In this document: one piece after another, positions 7,434 to 16,991 of the stretch | Layout: every line of letters begins with the position of its first letter | Numbering within the stretch: the first letter of the stretch is position 1 | Source of the DNA: SAR324 cluster bacterium | GTDB taxonomy: Bacteria > SAR324 > NAC60-12 | DNA length: 64,000 nt | Assembly (NCBI GenBank): GCA_014382365.1 | Contig: JACNJW010000053.1 | Location: 159,146 to 223,145, forward strand | Direction of reading: 5' to 3' | Position numbers and translations under genes: made by a program | The notes under the pieces: model-generated | Told to the model about the DNA's origin: nothing | Database searches by the model: none | What the model saw: the letters and a program-made list of their open reading frames with translations, nothing else

Positions 7434-9200
7434 CTACTCTATCCTACGGATTCTTGCATTATTGCTCTCCGACACATAAAGATAAGTGCCGTCAGTTGTG
7501 ATTCCAATGGGGTATTTAAATCTCGCGGAAGTACCAGTATCGTGATCTAGGTATGTGTTACAACCACTACAATCGTCTCCCGCTATAGTTGTCACAGCTC
7601 CCGTAGAAATCACAACTTTAAAAATCGAAAAACTAGTCCTGCCAGCCAAATAGAGATTTGTTCCATCCATAGTGATACCCGCGAGTTCATCAAATTTTAC
7701 GCTGTTCCCTGCAGAATCAGTAAAGGATCCTGGATAACCCGAACCTCCACCGGTTGGTCCTGCTAGGGTAGTCACCGCTCCTGTGGAAATTACAATTTTA
7801 CGGACTCTATACAGTTCGGCCACGTATAGGTTCGTCCCATCCATTGTAATTCCTCTAGGCTGATAAAAGGAAGCGTTTGTTCCTGTCAGATCGTCCCCTC
7901 CGGAAGTAGTAGACCCTGCTACCGTGGAGACTTCTCCCGAGGAAATAATAATTTTTCGGATCATGTGGTTGAGTTGGTCTGCCACATAAAGGTTAGTGCC
8001 GTCTGTCGTTAGCCCGTATGGACTATTAAATCTTGCAGTTGAACCTGTACCGTCTGTACTGTCTGAGCTGCCGGAACTGTTTGTTGAACCAGCAAGTGTT
8101 GTTACGGCTCCGCTCGAAAGCACCATCTGGCGTATAGTGTGATTCTTATAATCCGACCAATAGAGATTTATTCCATCTGTAGTTATTCCCATAGGGTAAT
8201 ATGTTAGGGCTGAAGTTCCAGTACCGTCACATTCAATATTACTGTAACATATAGATCCTGTTCCTGCGATTGTCGTAACTTCCCCACTGGAGATTACGAT
8301 CTGTCGGATTATGTTGTTATCATTATCCGCAATGTACAAATTAGTTCCATCCGTTGTGATACCATGCGGATACTTAAATGTAGCTAAAGTAGCATCTGTG
8401 TTATCTGCACTACCAGTACTGCCTGATCCGGCGAAAGTTGTAACCTTCGTACTGAGTGTCAACGGACCACTTTGGATCGCTCCTCCCATCAGAGGATTGA
8501 CGGGCGAAGCACTGACTTCAGCAGAAAGCGTACCTGTACTGGAGGCATCAACAGCGGCCACTTTATAATAGTAGGCCGTGCCGTTGGTGAGGCTGGAATG
8601 TGTGTAGTTATCAGTTGAGATACTGGTTATGGAAGAACTGGAAGAAGTGATTCCACTCGACGTTCCCCAATAAAGCGCGTAGCTTGACGCTCCAGTTACA
8701 TTATCCCAGTCCAAAGTGTTCAGACTGACTCCGGCTGTGGCAGTTATGTTGGCAGGAACTGAGAGAACAGGTGATGCACTGACCTCGGATGAAAGTGTTC
8801 CGGTTCCTGCAGAATCAATCGCAGCGACTTTGTAGTAATATGTGCTGCCGTTACTCAAACTTGTATGTGTGTAGTTGTCTGTTGAGATACTGGTGATTGA
8901 AGAACTGGAAGATGTGACTCCACTTGATGTAGACCAGAAAAGTGTATAACTCGACGCACCGCTAACTGCGTCCCAAACCAGGGTCGCAGTTCCGGTAGTG
9001 GCTGTGGCAGTCAAATTTGCGGGTGCGGATAGAGTACTGTCATTGGTTCCTCCGTTTGAAGTACTTGATTCATCACTTGAAGTATCAGATGCATCCGAAA
9101 CCTCACTCACCTGACCACAACTTCCGAGAAAAAAAGTTATGGCAAATAAAATTGTAACTGCAACTAAAGCATTACGGATTTTTGTTATCTTGCTGGACAT
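7434..9200 (-). CDS. Secreted lipoprotein with two FN3-like modules and an NHL-type beta-propeller
   Basis: The 588-residue product begins with a type II signal peptide and lipobox LGSC (Cys28), then an Ser/Asp/Thr-rich linker. Two fibronectin-III-like modules (about residues 58-145 and 146-235) are nearly identical in parts (both contain SSSSSITSIS and YYYKVAA). The remainder is a set of NHL/SMP-30-like propeller blades repeating a YPxGITTDGTNLY motif followed by VISSGEVTT-type strands. ATG 9200 is chosen because AAGGAG lies 8 bases upstream; a TTG at 9218 sits inside that site. It is probably anchored in the envelope and binds sugars or proteins; the ligand is unknown. It stands alone, flanked on both sides by copies of the same intergenic block, which suggests it arrived or moved with them. 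Confidence 0.85.
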   Translation of the reverse strand: MSSKITKIRNALVAVTILFAITFFLGSCGQVSEVSDASDTSSDESSTSNGGTNDSTLSAPANLTATATTGTATLVWDAVSGASSYTLFWSTSSGVTSSSSSITSISTDNYTHTSLSNGSTYYYKVAAIDSAGTGTLSSEVSASPVLSVPANITATAGVSLNTLDWDNVTGASSYALYWGTSSGITSSSSSITSISTDNYTHSSLTNGTAYYYKVAAVDASSTGTLSAEVSASPVNPLMGGAIQSGPLTLSTKVTTFAGSGSTGSADNTDATLATFKYPHGITTDGTNLYIADNDNNIIRQIVISSGEVTTIAGTGSICYSNIECDGTGTSALTYYPMGITTDGINLYWSDYKNHTIRQMVLSSGAVTTLAGSTNSSGSSDSTDGTGSTARFNSPYGLTTDGTNLYVADQLNHMIRKIIISSGEVSTVAGSTTSGGDDLTGTNASFYQPRGITMDGTNLYVAELYRVRKIVISTGAVTTLAGPTGGGSGYPGSFTDSAGNSVKFDELAGITMDGTNLYLAGRTSFSIFKVVISTGAVTTIAGDDCSGCNTYLDHDTGTSARFKYPIGITTDGTYLYVSESNNARIRRIE

Positions 9201-9551
9201 AAGCTCTCTCCTTCTCAAGTGTTAATGATTTGAGACCTATAGTGGTAAATTGAGTTTGCAGATCTGCAGCAGAGGAGTCAAATAGTTAAACGGTTGAATT
9301 GGCTGTAAGCGCCTGTATGCTACTTAAATTATTAACAATAAAAGATGTAAATAATGCTAATTTAAATTTTTTGAGGGGAAAATTTAGGATTTTCAACAAA
9401 AGAAGGCAGGAGGGATGTTTTTATTTTCAATACCTGATGAACTTGTAAAAGTCCCATAGTCGTGTCATTTCGAGCAAAGCGAGAAATCTAATTTATGTTA
9501 CTACTCTAACATTATAAAGATTTCTCCCTGTGATACAAATGGCACACTTGC

Positions 9552-9970
9552 TTGTCATCACTTACTTGATCCGGGATCCTGTTTTGTTTGATGTTGAAGA
9601 TAAGAATTGGAATGGTTCCCCTGGATTCCCGCTTTCGCGGGAATGACAACTTTTTAACATGTCTGGAAAAACCCACTCCTGGATTCCCGCGTTCGCGGGA
9701 ATGACAAAACTCTTAAACAAATTATTTGTCATCTCGAACGAAGAGAGAGATCTTAATAATATCAGTGCTTAAAAAAATAGATTTATCGCTTCACTCGAAA
9801 TGACAAGAATTTAACTTGTCTGATTGAACACACTCCTTGTTACAGCTACCTTCTCGTTACGAGGCTCTGCCTCGTAACGTTGCCTGTGAAGTTCTACCTC
9901 AATAATGCTTTACTGATTGTGCAAGGCGAGCAATGCTGACTTCATTCCGCGGCAGAGCCACGGAATGAGT
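9552..9970. repeat. Duplicated intergenic block, copy B
   Basis: This is the second copy of the block at 6781-7211, in the same orientation and 2.77 kb away. It contains two perfect ATTCCC-N8-GGGAAT palindromes (9625-9644 and 9683-9702) and the segment from about 9709 to 9815 that is almost identical to copy A. Around it, 9201-9551 holds a GAGCAAAGCGAGAAATCT repeat, and 9971-10124 a longer variant with AAGCTTCGCAGGAATGA. No gene was seen in 9201-10124. Confidence 0.85.
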
Positions 9971-10124
9971 TAACAACTTTTTATGGATTTATAATTTAAG
10001 ATTTCTCCCTGTGGTCGAAATGACAAGTTGTGTTTCAGTGTTTCACCTGGATTCCCGCTCCCCAATTTGGTCGAGGACAAGCTTCGCAGGAATGATAACT
10101 TTTTACGGAAGCAACCTACATGTT

Positions 10125-11804
10125 TCATTGAAAATCATTAATGAGATTTTCCGTTCTTTCTTTCAGTTCATTGCGTTTTTTAAATTCCGCTGGGCATGAC
10201 TCCAGCACAAAATTAGCGGTTTTGACAACTGATCGCCAACGGGGATTTTTTGGTAGAGTAGTTAAGTCAAGATATTGATCAAAACCCCGCATACGCCAGG
10301 TTCCAGTGCGTTGATCCAGATTTGCGTTCCAAAGTTGTGATTGTTGTACAAGTTCCAGTTTCGACTTGCCGGAACTTTCCTCCCAGCAGAGGAGGCTCAA
10401 CTGATGTAACTCGACTAACGCTTGACGCATACCCTGCTGATCCGGATTTTGTTTTCTCATCCAGCGCTGGGTATCTTTCATATATTCAGAAAACCGGGCC
10501 AGTAGTTCCTGACTCTGGGTGGTGTTGATGCTTAGTTCTTTTTCCAGTAATTGAGCACGTTGTTGACTACTTAAAACCTGATCCAGAGCAATATCTTTTT
10601 CTATATGTGACAGATGCATACGCTGCACAAGCGCCAGCAAAATCAAAATGAACTCCAACAATGAAGAAAACTGCAGAAGTTCAATAGTGCCAGGAAGGTA
10701 GGTTGGTATAATATCCAGCATTGACAGAAACAAGATCGTTATTCCAAGAAAGGGAAACAACCTTGCCAACAGGAACAGCAGTGCTGGACGATAGCCTCTT
10801 AAAATGTATTCGACACTGCCAAAGAGCAATAGCAAAGTGCAAATAATAGACAGAACCAGTGTCAGAGGAATCAGTGGTTTGAAAAAAGGAAACAGAATCT
10901 GGATTGCAAACAGCACCGCAGCAATTTTATTCCAGTTCATCAGACGGTGCAGAATCGGAGTGAAACGCTTTGTTCCCAAAAATGATTGGGTGATTTGCAA
11001 TGCAAAATAAACTGTCGCACATGCTGTTAAACTTGGACTGATGCTGTGCAACCAGGGACTTTTTGGCCAAAGCAGCATAAAAGCAAACCCATTCAAAGAA
11101 AAATAAAAGAAGCCCCTTGCCAGCAAAAACAAAGCATAGTCCAGATGAGTCCTGTCTCTCATCATTATAAAAATAAACAAATTGAAAATCAGCATTATTC
11201 CCAAGGCTCCATAATAAAAACCCAAGCTGTATAGATCGAGTTTTGTCTTATTGGAAAATTCTTCTTTATTCCACAAAATCAGCGGCAGGAACAATCTGTT
11301 ATCTGTGGAGACACGCAGATAGACATTCGTCTTTGAGTTAGGTCTCAGTTCCAGCGGTAGCACGAAATTACGGTTTTGTAGCGGTCGTTCCTTAAAAGGG
11401 AAGCGGTGTCCGCTGGAAATGCTCTCAATTTCCCAATTCTCATGCAGCACAAAAAGATCAATACTTTCCATAAATGAAAACGGTATTTCCAGCAGTCGTA
11501 CTTGAGTTTTGGCAGAGGGATTATTAAGCTGGAAACGTGCCCACCAGGCAGATTTACTTAAACCTAAATTTGGAATTTCAACTTTGCTTGCTACAAATTT
11601 TCGGCTCATTTCCGCCGACATCACATCCTCAATACTCCATTGTTTGCTTGGATCTTCCAACAACTCCAGATGCAGACCCAAAGGCATTTCACCTCTACCT
11701 TCATTGAGAATAAGCGGTGAATCTGCCAGCAGCACACTTCTCCAGCCGACAAGCAGGAAAACCGCTGTGCACCTAAATAGCTTTTGGATTATTCTTTTTT
11801 TCAT
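10125..11804 (-). CDS. 7TM-DISM membrane receptor-like protein without a recognised output domain
   Basis: The 559-residue protein has a signal peptide (residues 1-27), a periplasmic beta-rich region of the 7TMR-DISMED2 type (about 30-175, with SAWWARFQLNN), seven membrane helices (about 190-400, beginning LYSLGFYYGALGIMLIFN), and a short coiled coil (about 405-450). Most 7TM-DISM proteins end in a histidine kinase, GGDEF or similar output. Here the cytoplasmic tail of about 150 residues has none: it contains a SGKSKLELVQQSQLW segment and ends TLPKNPRWRSVVKTANFVLE, which I do not recognise. It probably senses an extracellular carbohydrate-like ligand. It is monocistronic, with cysK diverging upstream. 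Confidence 0.8.
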   Translation of the reverse strand: MKKRIIQKLFRCTAVFLLVGWRSVLLADSPLILNEGRGEMPLGLHLELLEDPSKQWSIEDVMSAEMSRKFVASKVEIPNLGLSKSAWWARFQLNNPSAKTQVRLLEIPFSFMESIDLFVLHENWEIESISSGHRFPFKERPLQNRNFVLPLELRPNSKTNVYLRVSTDNRLFLPLILWNKEEFSNKTKLDLYSLGFYYGALGIMLIFNLFIFIMMRDRTHLDYALFLLARGFFYFSLNGFAFMLLWPKSPWLHSISPSLTACATVYFALQITQSFLGTKRFTPILHRLMNWNKIAAVLFAIQILFPFFKPLIPLTLVLSIICTLLLLFGSVEYILRGYRPALLFLLARLFPFLGITILFLSMLDIIPTYLPGTIELLQFSSLLEFILILLALVQRMHLSHIEKDIALDQVLSSQQRAQLLEKELSINTTQSQELLARFSEYMKDTQRWMRKQNPDQQGMRQALVELHQLSLLCWEESSGKSKLELVQQSQLWNANLDQRTGTWRMRGFDQYLDLTTLPKNPRWRSVVKTANFVLESCPAEFKKRNELKERTENLINDFQ

Positions 11805-12018
11805 TTACAGGATGCTGATTTAGGTGCGGGGTGCTTTTTCTCTTTTTTTATGGAACTATCAACTGAGCTATGATTATACTCGACTAACAAGTCCAAAATC
11901 AAATAAACAGTTAATTTATACGATAAACGGTTCAAGCTCATTTTTGACTGTGTTCTAAGGATTCTCTGTGTTAAAATTCCATTTTACAGATAAATGAACC
12001 TCATTCCATAAGTCCCAC

Positions 12019-13017
12019 ATGATTCGCAGCAATTTTCTGGAAGCAGTTGGTAACACTCCATTGATAAAACTACGCAAAGCTTCAGAACTGACTGGTTGTA
12101 ATATTTTAGGAAAAGCAGAATTTATGAATCCGGGCGGTTCCATCAAAGACCGTGCAGCAAAGGCGATTGTGCTTGACGCAGAAAAACGCGGGTTGTTAAA
12201 ACCCGGCGGAGTAATTGTTGAAGGTACTGCCGGAAACACAGGAATCGGCCTGGCGCTGGTTGGAAATTCTTTGGGATACCGTACCGTAATTGTTATTCCT
12301 GAAACGCAAAGTCAGGAAAAAAAAGATATGCTGCGGCTTTGTGGTGCAGATCTGCGTGAAGTTCCGGCGGTTCCCTATCGCGATGAAAACAATTACGTTA
12401 AATTTTCCGGACGTCTTGCTGAAGAACTGGCAAAAACTGAAACAAACGGCGCTATCTGGGCCAATCAGTTTGATAATGTTGCCAACCGTCAAGGTCATTA
12501 TGAAAACACCGGTCCGGAAATATTTGAGCAGACAGACGGAAAAGTTGATGCTTTCATTTGTGCAGTTGGCACGGGTGGAACGCTGGCCGGAGCAGGAATG
12601 GCACTCAAAGAACGTAATCCGGAGATCATCATTGGACTTGCAGATCCAGAAGGTGCGGCACTGCATTCATTTTACACAACAGGAGAGTTGTCCAGCTGGG
12701 GGGAATCAATTACAGAAGGTATTGGACAGGGACGCATCACTGCCAACCTGGAAGGTGCACCTGTTGAGCTCTCGTTTCAGATTCCTGACAAAGAAGCTCT
12801 GCCGATTTGCTTTGATCTTTTAAAAGATGAGGGCCTTTGTCTTGGAGGTTCCTCGGCAATAAATGTAGCGGGTGCAATTCGGCTGGCAAAAGAACTTGGT
12901 CCTGGAAAAACGATTGTCACCATTCTGGGAGATTCAGGAATCCGCTACCAATCCAAGCTTTTCAATCCAAAGTTTTTGCGTGAAAAGGACTTACCGGTTC
13001 CTGAATGGATGGAGTAA
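12019..13017 (+). CDS. cysK: Cysteine synthase (O-acetylserine sulfhydrylase), PLP-dependent
   Basis: The 332-residue fold type II PLP enzyme carries the cofactor lysine Lys43 in NPGGSIKDR, the substrate loop EGTAGNTG and the phosphate-binding GTGGTLAG, typical of CysK, which makes cysteine from O-acetylserine and sulfide. Length is normal. The cobQ start lies only 13 bases downstream, so it leads a cysK-cobQ-cobO operon. That is an unusual partner for cobalamin genes, and a side role with a related hydroxy-amino-acid substrate cannot be excluded. No T-box, SAM or other riboswitch is visible in the 214-base upstream gap. Confidence 0.9.
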   Translation: MIRSNFLEAVGNTPLIKLRKASELTGCNILGKAEFMNPGGSIKDRAAKAIVLDAEKRGLLKPGGVIVEGTAGNTGIGLALVGNSLGYRTVIVIPETQSQEKKDMLRLCGADLREVPAVPYRDENNYVKFSGRLAEELAKTETNGAIWANQFDNVANRQGHYENTGPEIFEQTDGKVDAFICAVGTGGTLAGAGMALKERNPEIIIGLADPEGAALHSFYTTGELSSWGESITEGIGQGRITANLEGAPVELSFQIPDKEALPICFDLLKDEGLCLGGSSAINVAGAIRLAKELGPGKTIVTILGDSGIRYQSKLFNPKFLREKDLPVPEWME

Positions 13018-13030
13018 CTGAGCAGCAAAA

Positions 13031-14536
13031 ATGTCCAACATTTTAATGTTCCAGGGTACTGGTTCCGGAGTTGGCAAAAGTGTTTTAGCCGCAGGGTTTT
13101 GCCGTTTGCTGAAAAATCGAGGTTTCCGGGTTTTGCCCTTTAAAGCACAAAATATGGCACTCAACTCCGGAGTTACAGCAGCTGGTTTGGAAATGGGGCG
13201 GGCTCAGATTGTTCAGGCAGAAGCCTGCGGCGTGGAGCCGGATGTGCGTATGAATCCGATTTTGCTCAAACCGCAGGGTTCCAGCGTTTCTCAATTGATT
13301 CGCTTGGGGAAGGTTGTGCAAACCTGTTCTGCACGGGAATACTATACGCTGGCGGAGGAAAACTTTTGGATTGCAAAACTAGCTTTTGATGCCTTGAAAT
13401 CCGAAGCAGACTGGATTGTGATGGAAGGCGCAGGCAGTCCCGCTGAAATTAATCTGCAAGCAACGGATATTGTCAATATGCGGATGGCGGAATATGCCGG
13501 CGCGAAAGTCATCTTGATTGGTGATATTGACCGCGGCGGTGTGTTTGCCTGGCTCAAAGGAACATACGACCTGATTCAGTCTCAGCATCGTCCTTTGCTG
13601 CAGGGTATGCTGATTAACAAATTTCGCGGTGACGTTTCTTTGCTGCAGCCGGGAATTGAGCAGTTTAAGCAGATTGTTCCGGTTCCGGTTTTGGGTGTGA
13701 TTCCGTGGCGTGAAATGCAACTCGAGGATGAGGACTCGCAGAATCTGCAATCGCGAATAGTTTCGGAGGCAAAACTCGATTTGGTAATAATTCGTCTGCC
13801 GCACATTTCCAACTTCAGCGATTTTGATCCACTTAAACAACTCGACGGAGTTTCTGTGCGCTTTGTCAAAAGCACTTCGGAACTGGGAAGTCCGGATCTC
13901 GTAATTCTTCCGGGCAGCAAAAACACTGTCTCCGATTTGCGTTTTCTGCATCAAAGCGGATTTGCGGAAGTGATAAAAAAAATGCAGGGAAAAACTTGGA
14001 TTTTGGGAATCTGCGGTGGTTTTCAAATGCTGGGTAATAAAGTTGAAGATCCGCTGAATATGGAGTCCTCTGGAGCTTCCGGAAAGTCAACTGCGTCTGG
14101 AAATACCGGTCCTGCAAAAAACGAATCAGGACTTGGGCTGCTGCCGATGACTACCGTTCTGGAAGGAGATAAAAAACTTGTACGCCGCAGATATCAGGGA
14201 AAAAACTGGCTGGCAGGAATAGACTGGACTGGTTATGAAATTCATCTGGGACGGACAGAAATTTACTCAGATCCGCAAGAATCGTTTGTTGCAGAGGAAG
14301 TTACTGCAGAAAATGCTGCTGCGCTCGGTGTTTTTGACCGCAAACAAAAAATAATCGGTACCTACATTCACGGCTGGCTGGAAAGTCCCCAAGTGATTAA
14401 AAAACTTTTTGCTTTGTTTTCTGCAGAAACTTTTGAGATTCCATTCTCTTTTCAGGAAGCTAAAGAAAGGGAAATGAATGAGTTGGCAGAGTTTCTGGAA
14501 GTGCATTGTGAGGTCGAAAAAATTCTGCAGAATTAA
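13031..14536 (+). CDS. cobQ: Cobyric acid synthase (CobQ/CbiP)
   Basis: This enzyme amidates carboxylates b, d, e and g of adenosylcobyrinate a,c-diamide using glutamine and ATP. The 501-residue protein has an N-terminal ATPase domain (GTGSGVGKS at 9-17; FKAQNMALNSGV) and a C-terminal class I amidotransferase domain with nucleophile Cys328 (GICGGFQMLG) and His447 (YIHGWLES). A Gly/Ser-rich insertion near residues 340-365 follows the Cys motif and looks like a flexible loop. It lies 13 bases after cysK and 26 bases before cobO, in one operon. Confidence 0.96.
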   Translation: MSNILMFQGTGSGVGKSVLAAGFCRLLKNRGFRVLPFKAQNMALNSGVTAAGLEMGRAQIVQAEACGVEPDVRMNPILLKPQGSSVSQLIRLGKVVQTCSAREYYTLAEENFWIAKLAFDALKSEADWIVMEGAGSPAEINLQATDIVNMRMAEYAGAKVILIGDIDRGGVFAWLKGTYDLIQSQHRPLLQGMLINKFRGDVSLLQPGIEQFKQIVPVPVLGVIPWREMQLEDEDSQNLQSRIVSEAKLDLVIIRLPHISNFSDFDPLKQLDGVSVRFVKSTSELGSPDLVILPGSKNTVSDLRFLHQSGFAEVIKKMQGKTWILGICGGFQMLGNKVEDPLNMESSGASGKSTASGNTGPAKNESGLGLLPMTTVLEGDKKLVRRRYQGKNWLAGIDWTGYEIHLGRTEIYSDPQESFVAEEVTAENAAALGVFDRKQKIIGTYIHGWLESPQVIKKLFALFSAETFEIPFSFQEAKEREMNELAEFLEVHCEVEKILQN

Positions 14537-14562
14537 AAAATTAACGTAAATAGAAAACAAAA

Positions 14563-15174
14563 ATGACTGACACAACTATGGATTTAGCTACTGAAAAAAC
14601 TGTCAATGGAATCAACATTCCAAAACGCCCAAAAATTAAACAGGGTGCATTTCAAATTTATACCGGCGAAGGCAAAGGTAAAAGTACTGCGTCACTGGGA
14701 TTGATGCTGCGTGCACTTGGTTCCGGGATGCATGTCTACTATGTGCGGATGCTCAAACCACGCTGGAAAACCGGAGAGCTGAAACTCTGTCCGGAAAACT
14801 TTCATCCAAACTTAACTTTCCGCAATGTTCCGCATTACTGGGCACTTTGCGTAAGTAAAACAATTCCGGAAGATGTGGAGACAATGACAGAAAAAATGAA
14901 ACCGGAAATGGAGGATCTGCACGAAAAAGTTAAATCTGGAAAATATGACCTGATCATTGCCGATGAAATCAATTATTGTATTTACCGGGGTTTGCTTTCT
15001 GTCGAAAAAGCAATTCAGATTGTAGAAGATCGTCCCAAAAATGTGGAACTGGTTTTCACCGGTCGTCATGCACATCCGGAACTTGTCGAACGGGCAGATT
15101 TGGTGACTGAAATGAAAAAAATCAAACACCACTTTGATAAAGGAATTCGTGCCAGAATTGGAATTGAATTCTGA
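14563..15174 (+). CDS. cobO: Corrinoid adenosyltransferase (CobO/BtuR/CobA type)
   Basis: The 203-residue protein has the P-loop GEGKGKST (residues 35-42) followed by GLMLRALGSGM, and later YDLIIADEINY and LVFTGRHAHPELVERADLVTEM blocks diagnostic of the BtuR/CobO family. It transfers the adenosyl group from ATP to cob(I)yrinic acid diamide, or to cobinamide or cobalamin in salvage. Some 20 N-terminal residues precede the core, as in CobO. It is the last gene of the cysK-cobQ-cobO run. The following 245 bases contain only palindromic repeat fragments. Confidence 0.95.
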   Translation: MTDTTMDLATEKTVNGINIPKRPKIKQGAFQIYTGEGKGKSTASLGLMLRALGSGMHVYYVRMLKPRWKTGELKLCPENFHPNLTFRNVPHYWALCVSKTIPEDVETMTEKMKPEMEDLHEKVKSGKYDLIIADEINYCIYRGLLSVEKAIQIVEDRPKNVELVFTGRHAHPELVERADLVTEMKKIKHHFDKGIRARIGIEF

Positions 15175-15419
15175 TTGCTACCATTCGTCCTGCTTGAATA
15201 CACTTTATTCATTGTGTATTTATAATTCAATTTGAGAGTTTCAAATTTTGTCGTGTCATTCTTAATGCAGGTGAGGAATTCTGTCTGAACAGAACAGTGG
15301 AAGATCTCTCTCTTCAATCGAGATGACAAGTTGTAGTCAATAATTTCAATGCAACAGAGGAACTAATAACTCTTGAAAAATATAATTTTAACGACCTGTC
15401 ACCATTCATAATTTAATAC

Positions 15420-16646
15420 ATGCTCTTTGCCCGCGTTTATTTACCCCTGGCTTTAGGATATTCCATCTCCTATTTTTTCCGTAATGCCAATGCGATTATT
15501 GAAGGTGATTTAGTCCGTGAACTTGGACTCGGTCCTGCTGACCTGGGACTCTTGACCAGTGTTTATTTTATTTCCTTTGCGGCCTTTCAACTGCCTTTGG
15601 GAGTTTTGCTGGACCGTTATGGACCACGGCGCACAGAAGCAGTATTACTGTTATTTGCGGCACTGGGAGCAGGAATCTTTTCACAGTCAGACTCGCTTTC
15701 AGGATTGATTGTGGGAAGATTGCTGATTGGTCTGGGAGTTTCTGCCTGCTTGATGGCGGCTTTCAAAGCCTACGTTCTCTGGTTTTCAAATCAACGCCTG
15801 CCGCTGATCAACGGTTTGCAGATGGTTGCCGGAGGTTTGGGGGCACTTGGCGCTACAACACCACTGCAGGAAGCACTCTCCTTTACGGATTGGCGTGGTA
15901 TTTTTGCCGGTCTGGCTGTCATCACTTTATTTGCGGCTATTTTTGTCTGGCTGGTTTTACCTGAAAAGGAAGGTGCTATTGAGCAGCAGCCTGAATTGAA
16001 GGCACAATTCAAAGAAATCGGCATAGTAGTCAGCAGCCTTGTTTTCTGGAGAATTGCTCCTTTTGCGGCAATTTCAAGTGGAGCAAATATGGCGATTCAT
16101 GGTCTCTGGATAAAACCGTGGTTGAGGGATGTTGCAGGTATCGACAGTGATTCAGCAGCTCAACTCTTGTTTGCAATGACCCTGGCTTTAATTGCAGGAT
16201 TTTTGTCGCTTGGAATTATTGCAGAGAGGATGTCACGGCTTTTTGATATCCGTCCGATTCCAATTGGTGTTTTCTGCATGTTCATATTTTTATTTGCACA
16301 GGGAGCAATGGTTTTTGGCTGGAGCAGCAGTCCCTTAATTCTAGTTGTTCTGCTGGGATTTTTTGGTTCTTCAAGTATTTTGATCTATGCCGGTTATGCA
16401 CAAATATTCCCAAAAAATCTTTCCGGACGTGTCAGCACTATTCTGAATTTATTGGTCTTTGTGAGTGCTTTTTTTATACAGTGGGGTATTGGTGCCATTA
16501 TAGAAATGTGGCCCTCCAGCGGAAGCGGTTATGATCCGCAAAGTTATCAGGCGGCCATTGGTGTCTTGGTTTTGCTGCAAAGTGCAGGTTTGTTTTGGTA
16601 TTTTCTTTCCAAAAAGTTAAAGCAAAACCAAGGGCTGAAAAACTAA
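15420..16646 (+). CDS. MFS transporter
   Basis: The 408-residue protein has 12 predicted membrane helices in two halves. The loop between helices 2 and 3 carries the MFS motif DRYGPRRTE (residues about 67-75), and helix 5 has a G-rich GGLGALGATTP segment. The N terminus (GYSISYFFRNANAII) resembles bacterial permeases of the nitrate/glycerol-3-phosphate-like groups, but the substrate cannot be assigned. Its stop is 3 bases from the convergent csoR-like stop. ATG 15420 is the only good start; no clear ribosome-binding site is seen. Confidence 0.85.
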   Translation: MLFARVYLPLALGYSISYFFRNANAIIEGDLVRELGLGPADLGLLTSVYFISFAAFQLPLGVLLDRYGPRRTEAVLLLFAALGAGIFSQSDSLSGLIVGRLLIGLGVSACLMAAFKAYVLWFSNQRLPLINGLQMVAGGLGALGATTPLQEALSFTDWRGIFAGLAVITLFAAIFVWLVLPEKEGAIEQQPELKAQFKEIGIVVSSLVFWRIAPFAAISSGANMAIHGLWIKPWLRDVAGIDSDSAAQLLFAMTLALIAGFLSLGIIAERMSRLFDIRPIPIGVFCMFIFLFAQGAMVFGWSSSPLILVVLLGFFGSSSILIYAGYAQIFPKNLSGRVSTILNLLVFVSAFFIQWGIGAIIEMWPSSGSGYDPQSYQAAIGVLVLLQSAGLFWYFLSKKLKQNQGLKN

Positions 16647-16649
16647 TAC

Positions 16650-16919
16650 TTAATTCATTTTTTCAAAGAGTCGTGTAATTTCTTTGATTTTAACTGCAGC
16701 ATCTTTTGAGTTTTTCGAATGGAGTGCATCATTAACACAATGCTGCAGGTGACTTTCTAAAATTCCGGATTCGATTTTTCGCATTGCACCAGTCACTGCT
16801 CTTATTTGTGAAAGAAGGTCCATACAGTAACGCCGTTCCTCGATCATGGCTTGTATACCGCGTACCTGACCTTCAACTTTTTTCAGGCGGACAAGCTGTT
16901 TATCGTGATTTGGATGCAT
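16650..16919 (-). CDS. CsoR/RcnR/FrmR-family metal-sensing repressor
   Basis: This 89-residue all-helical repressor has the family's VEGQVRGIQxMIEE helix. Cys32, His57 and Cys61 have the spacing (25 and 4) of the copper ligands in CsoR, rather than the Cys-His-His set of nickel/cobalt RcnR, so Cu(I) is the better guess although the gene sits among cobalamin genes. ATG 16919 is preceded by AGGAGG 6 bases upstream; a longer frame to 16988 would run through this site. It is divergent from a glycosyltransferase gene, and a candidate operator lies in the shared gap. No copper pump or chaperone gene is adjacent. Confidence 0.88.
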   Translation of the reverse strand: MHPNHDKQLVRLKKVEGQVRGIQAMIEERRYCMDLLSQIRAVTGAMRKIESGILESHLQHCVNDALHSKNSKDAAVKIKEITRLFEKMN

Positions 16920-16991
16920 GGTGACTCCTCCTAATAGTGTGTTTAAAATGTGCGTTGCTGACAGGCTGGCTTGAAAAAAAACTACCACGTT

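Noticed and set aside
13379..14026. Long reverse-strand open frame (215 codons) inside cobQ
   Set aside because: It lies wholly antisense to a gene with clear motifs, has unusual composition rich in Asn, Phe and His, and matches no family.
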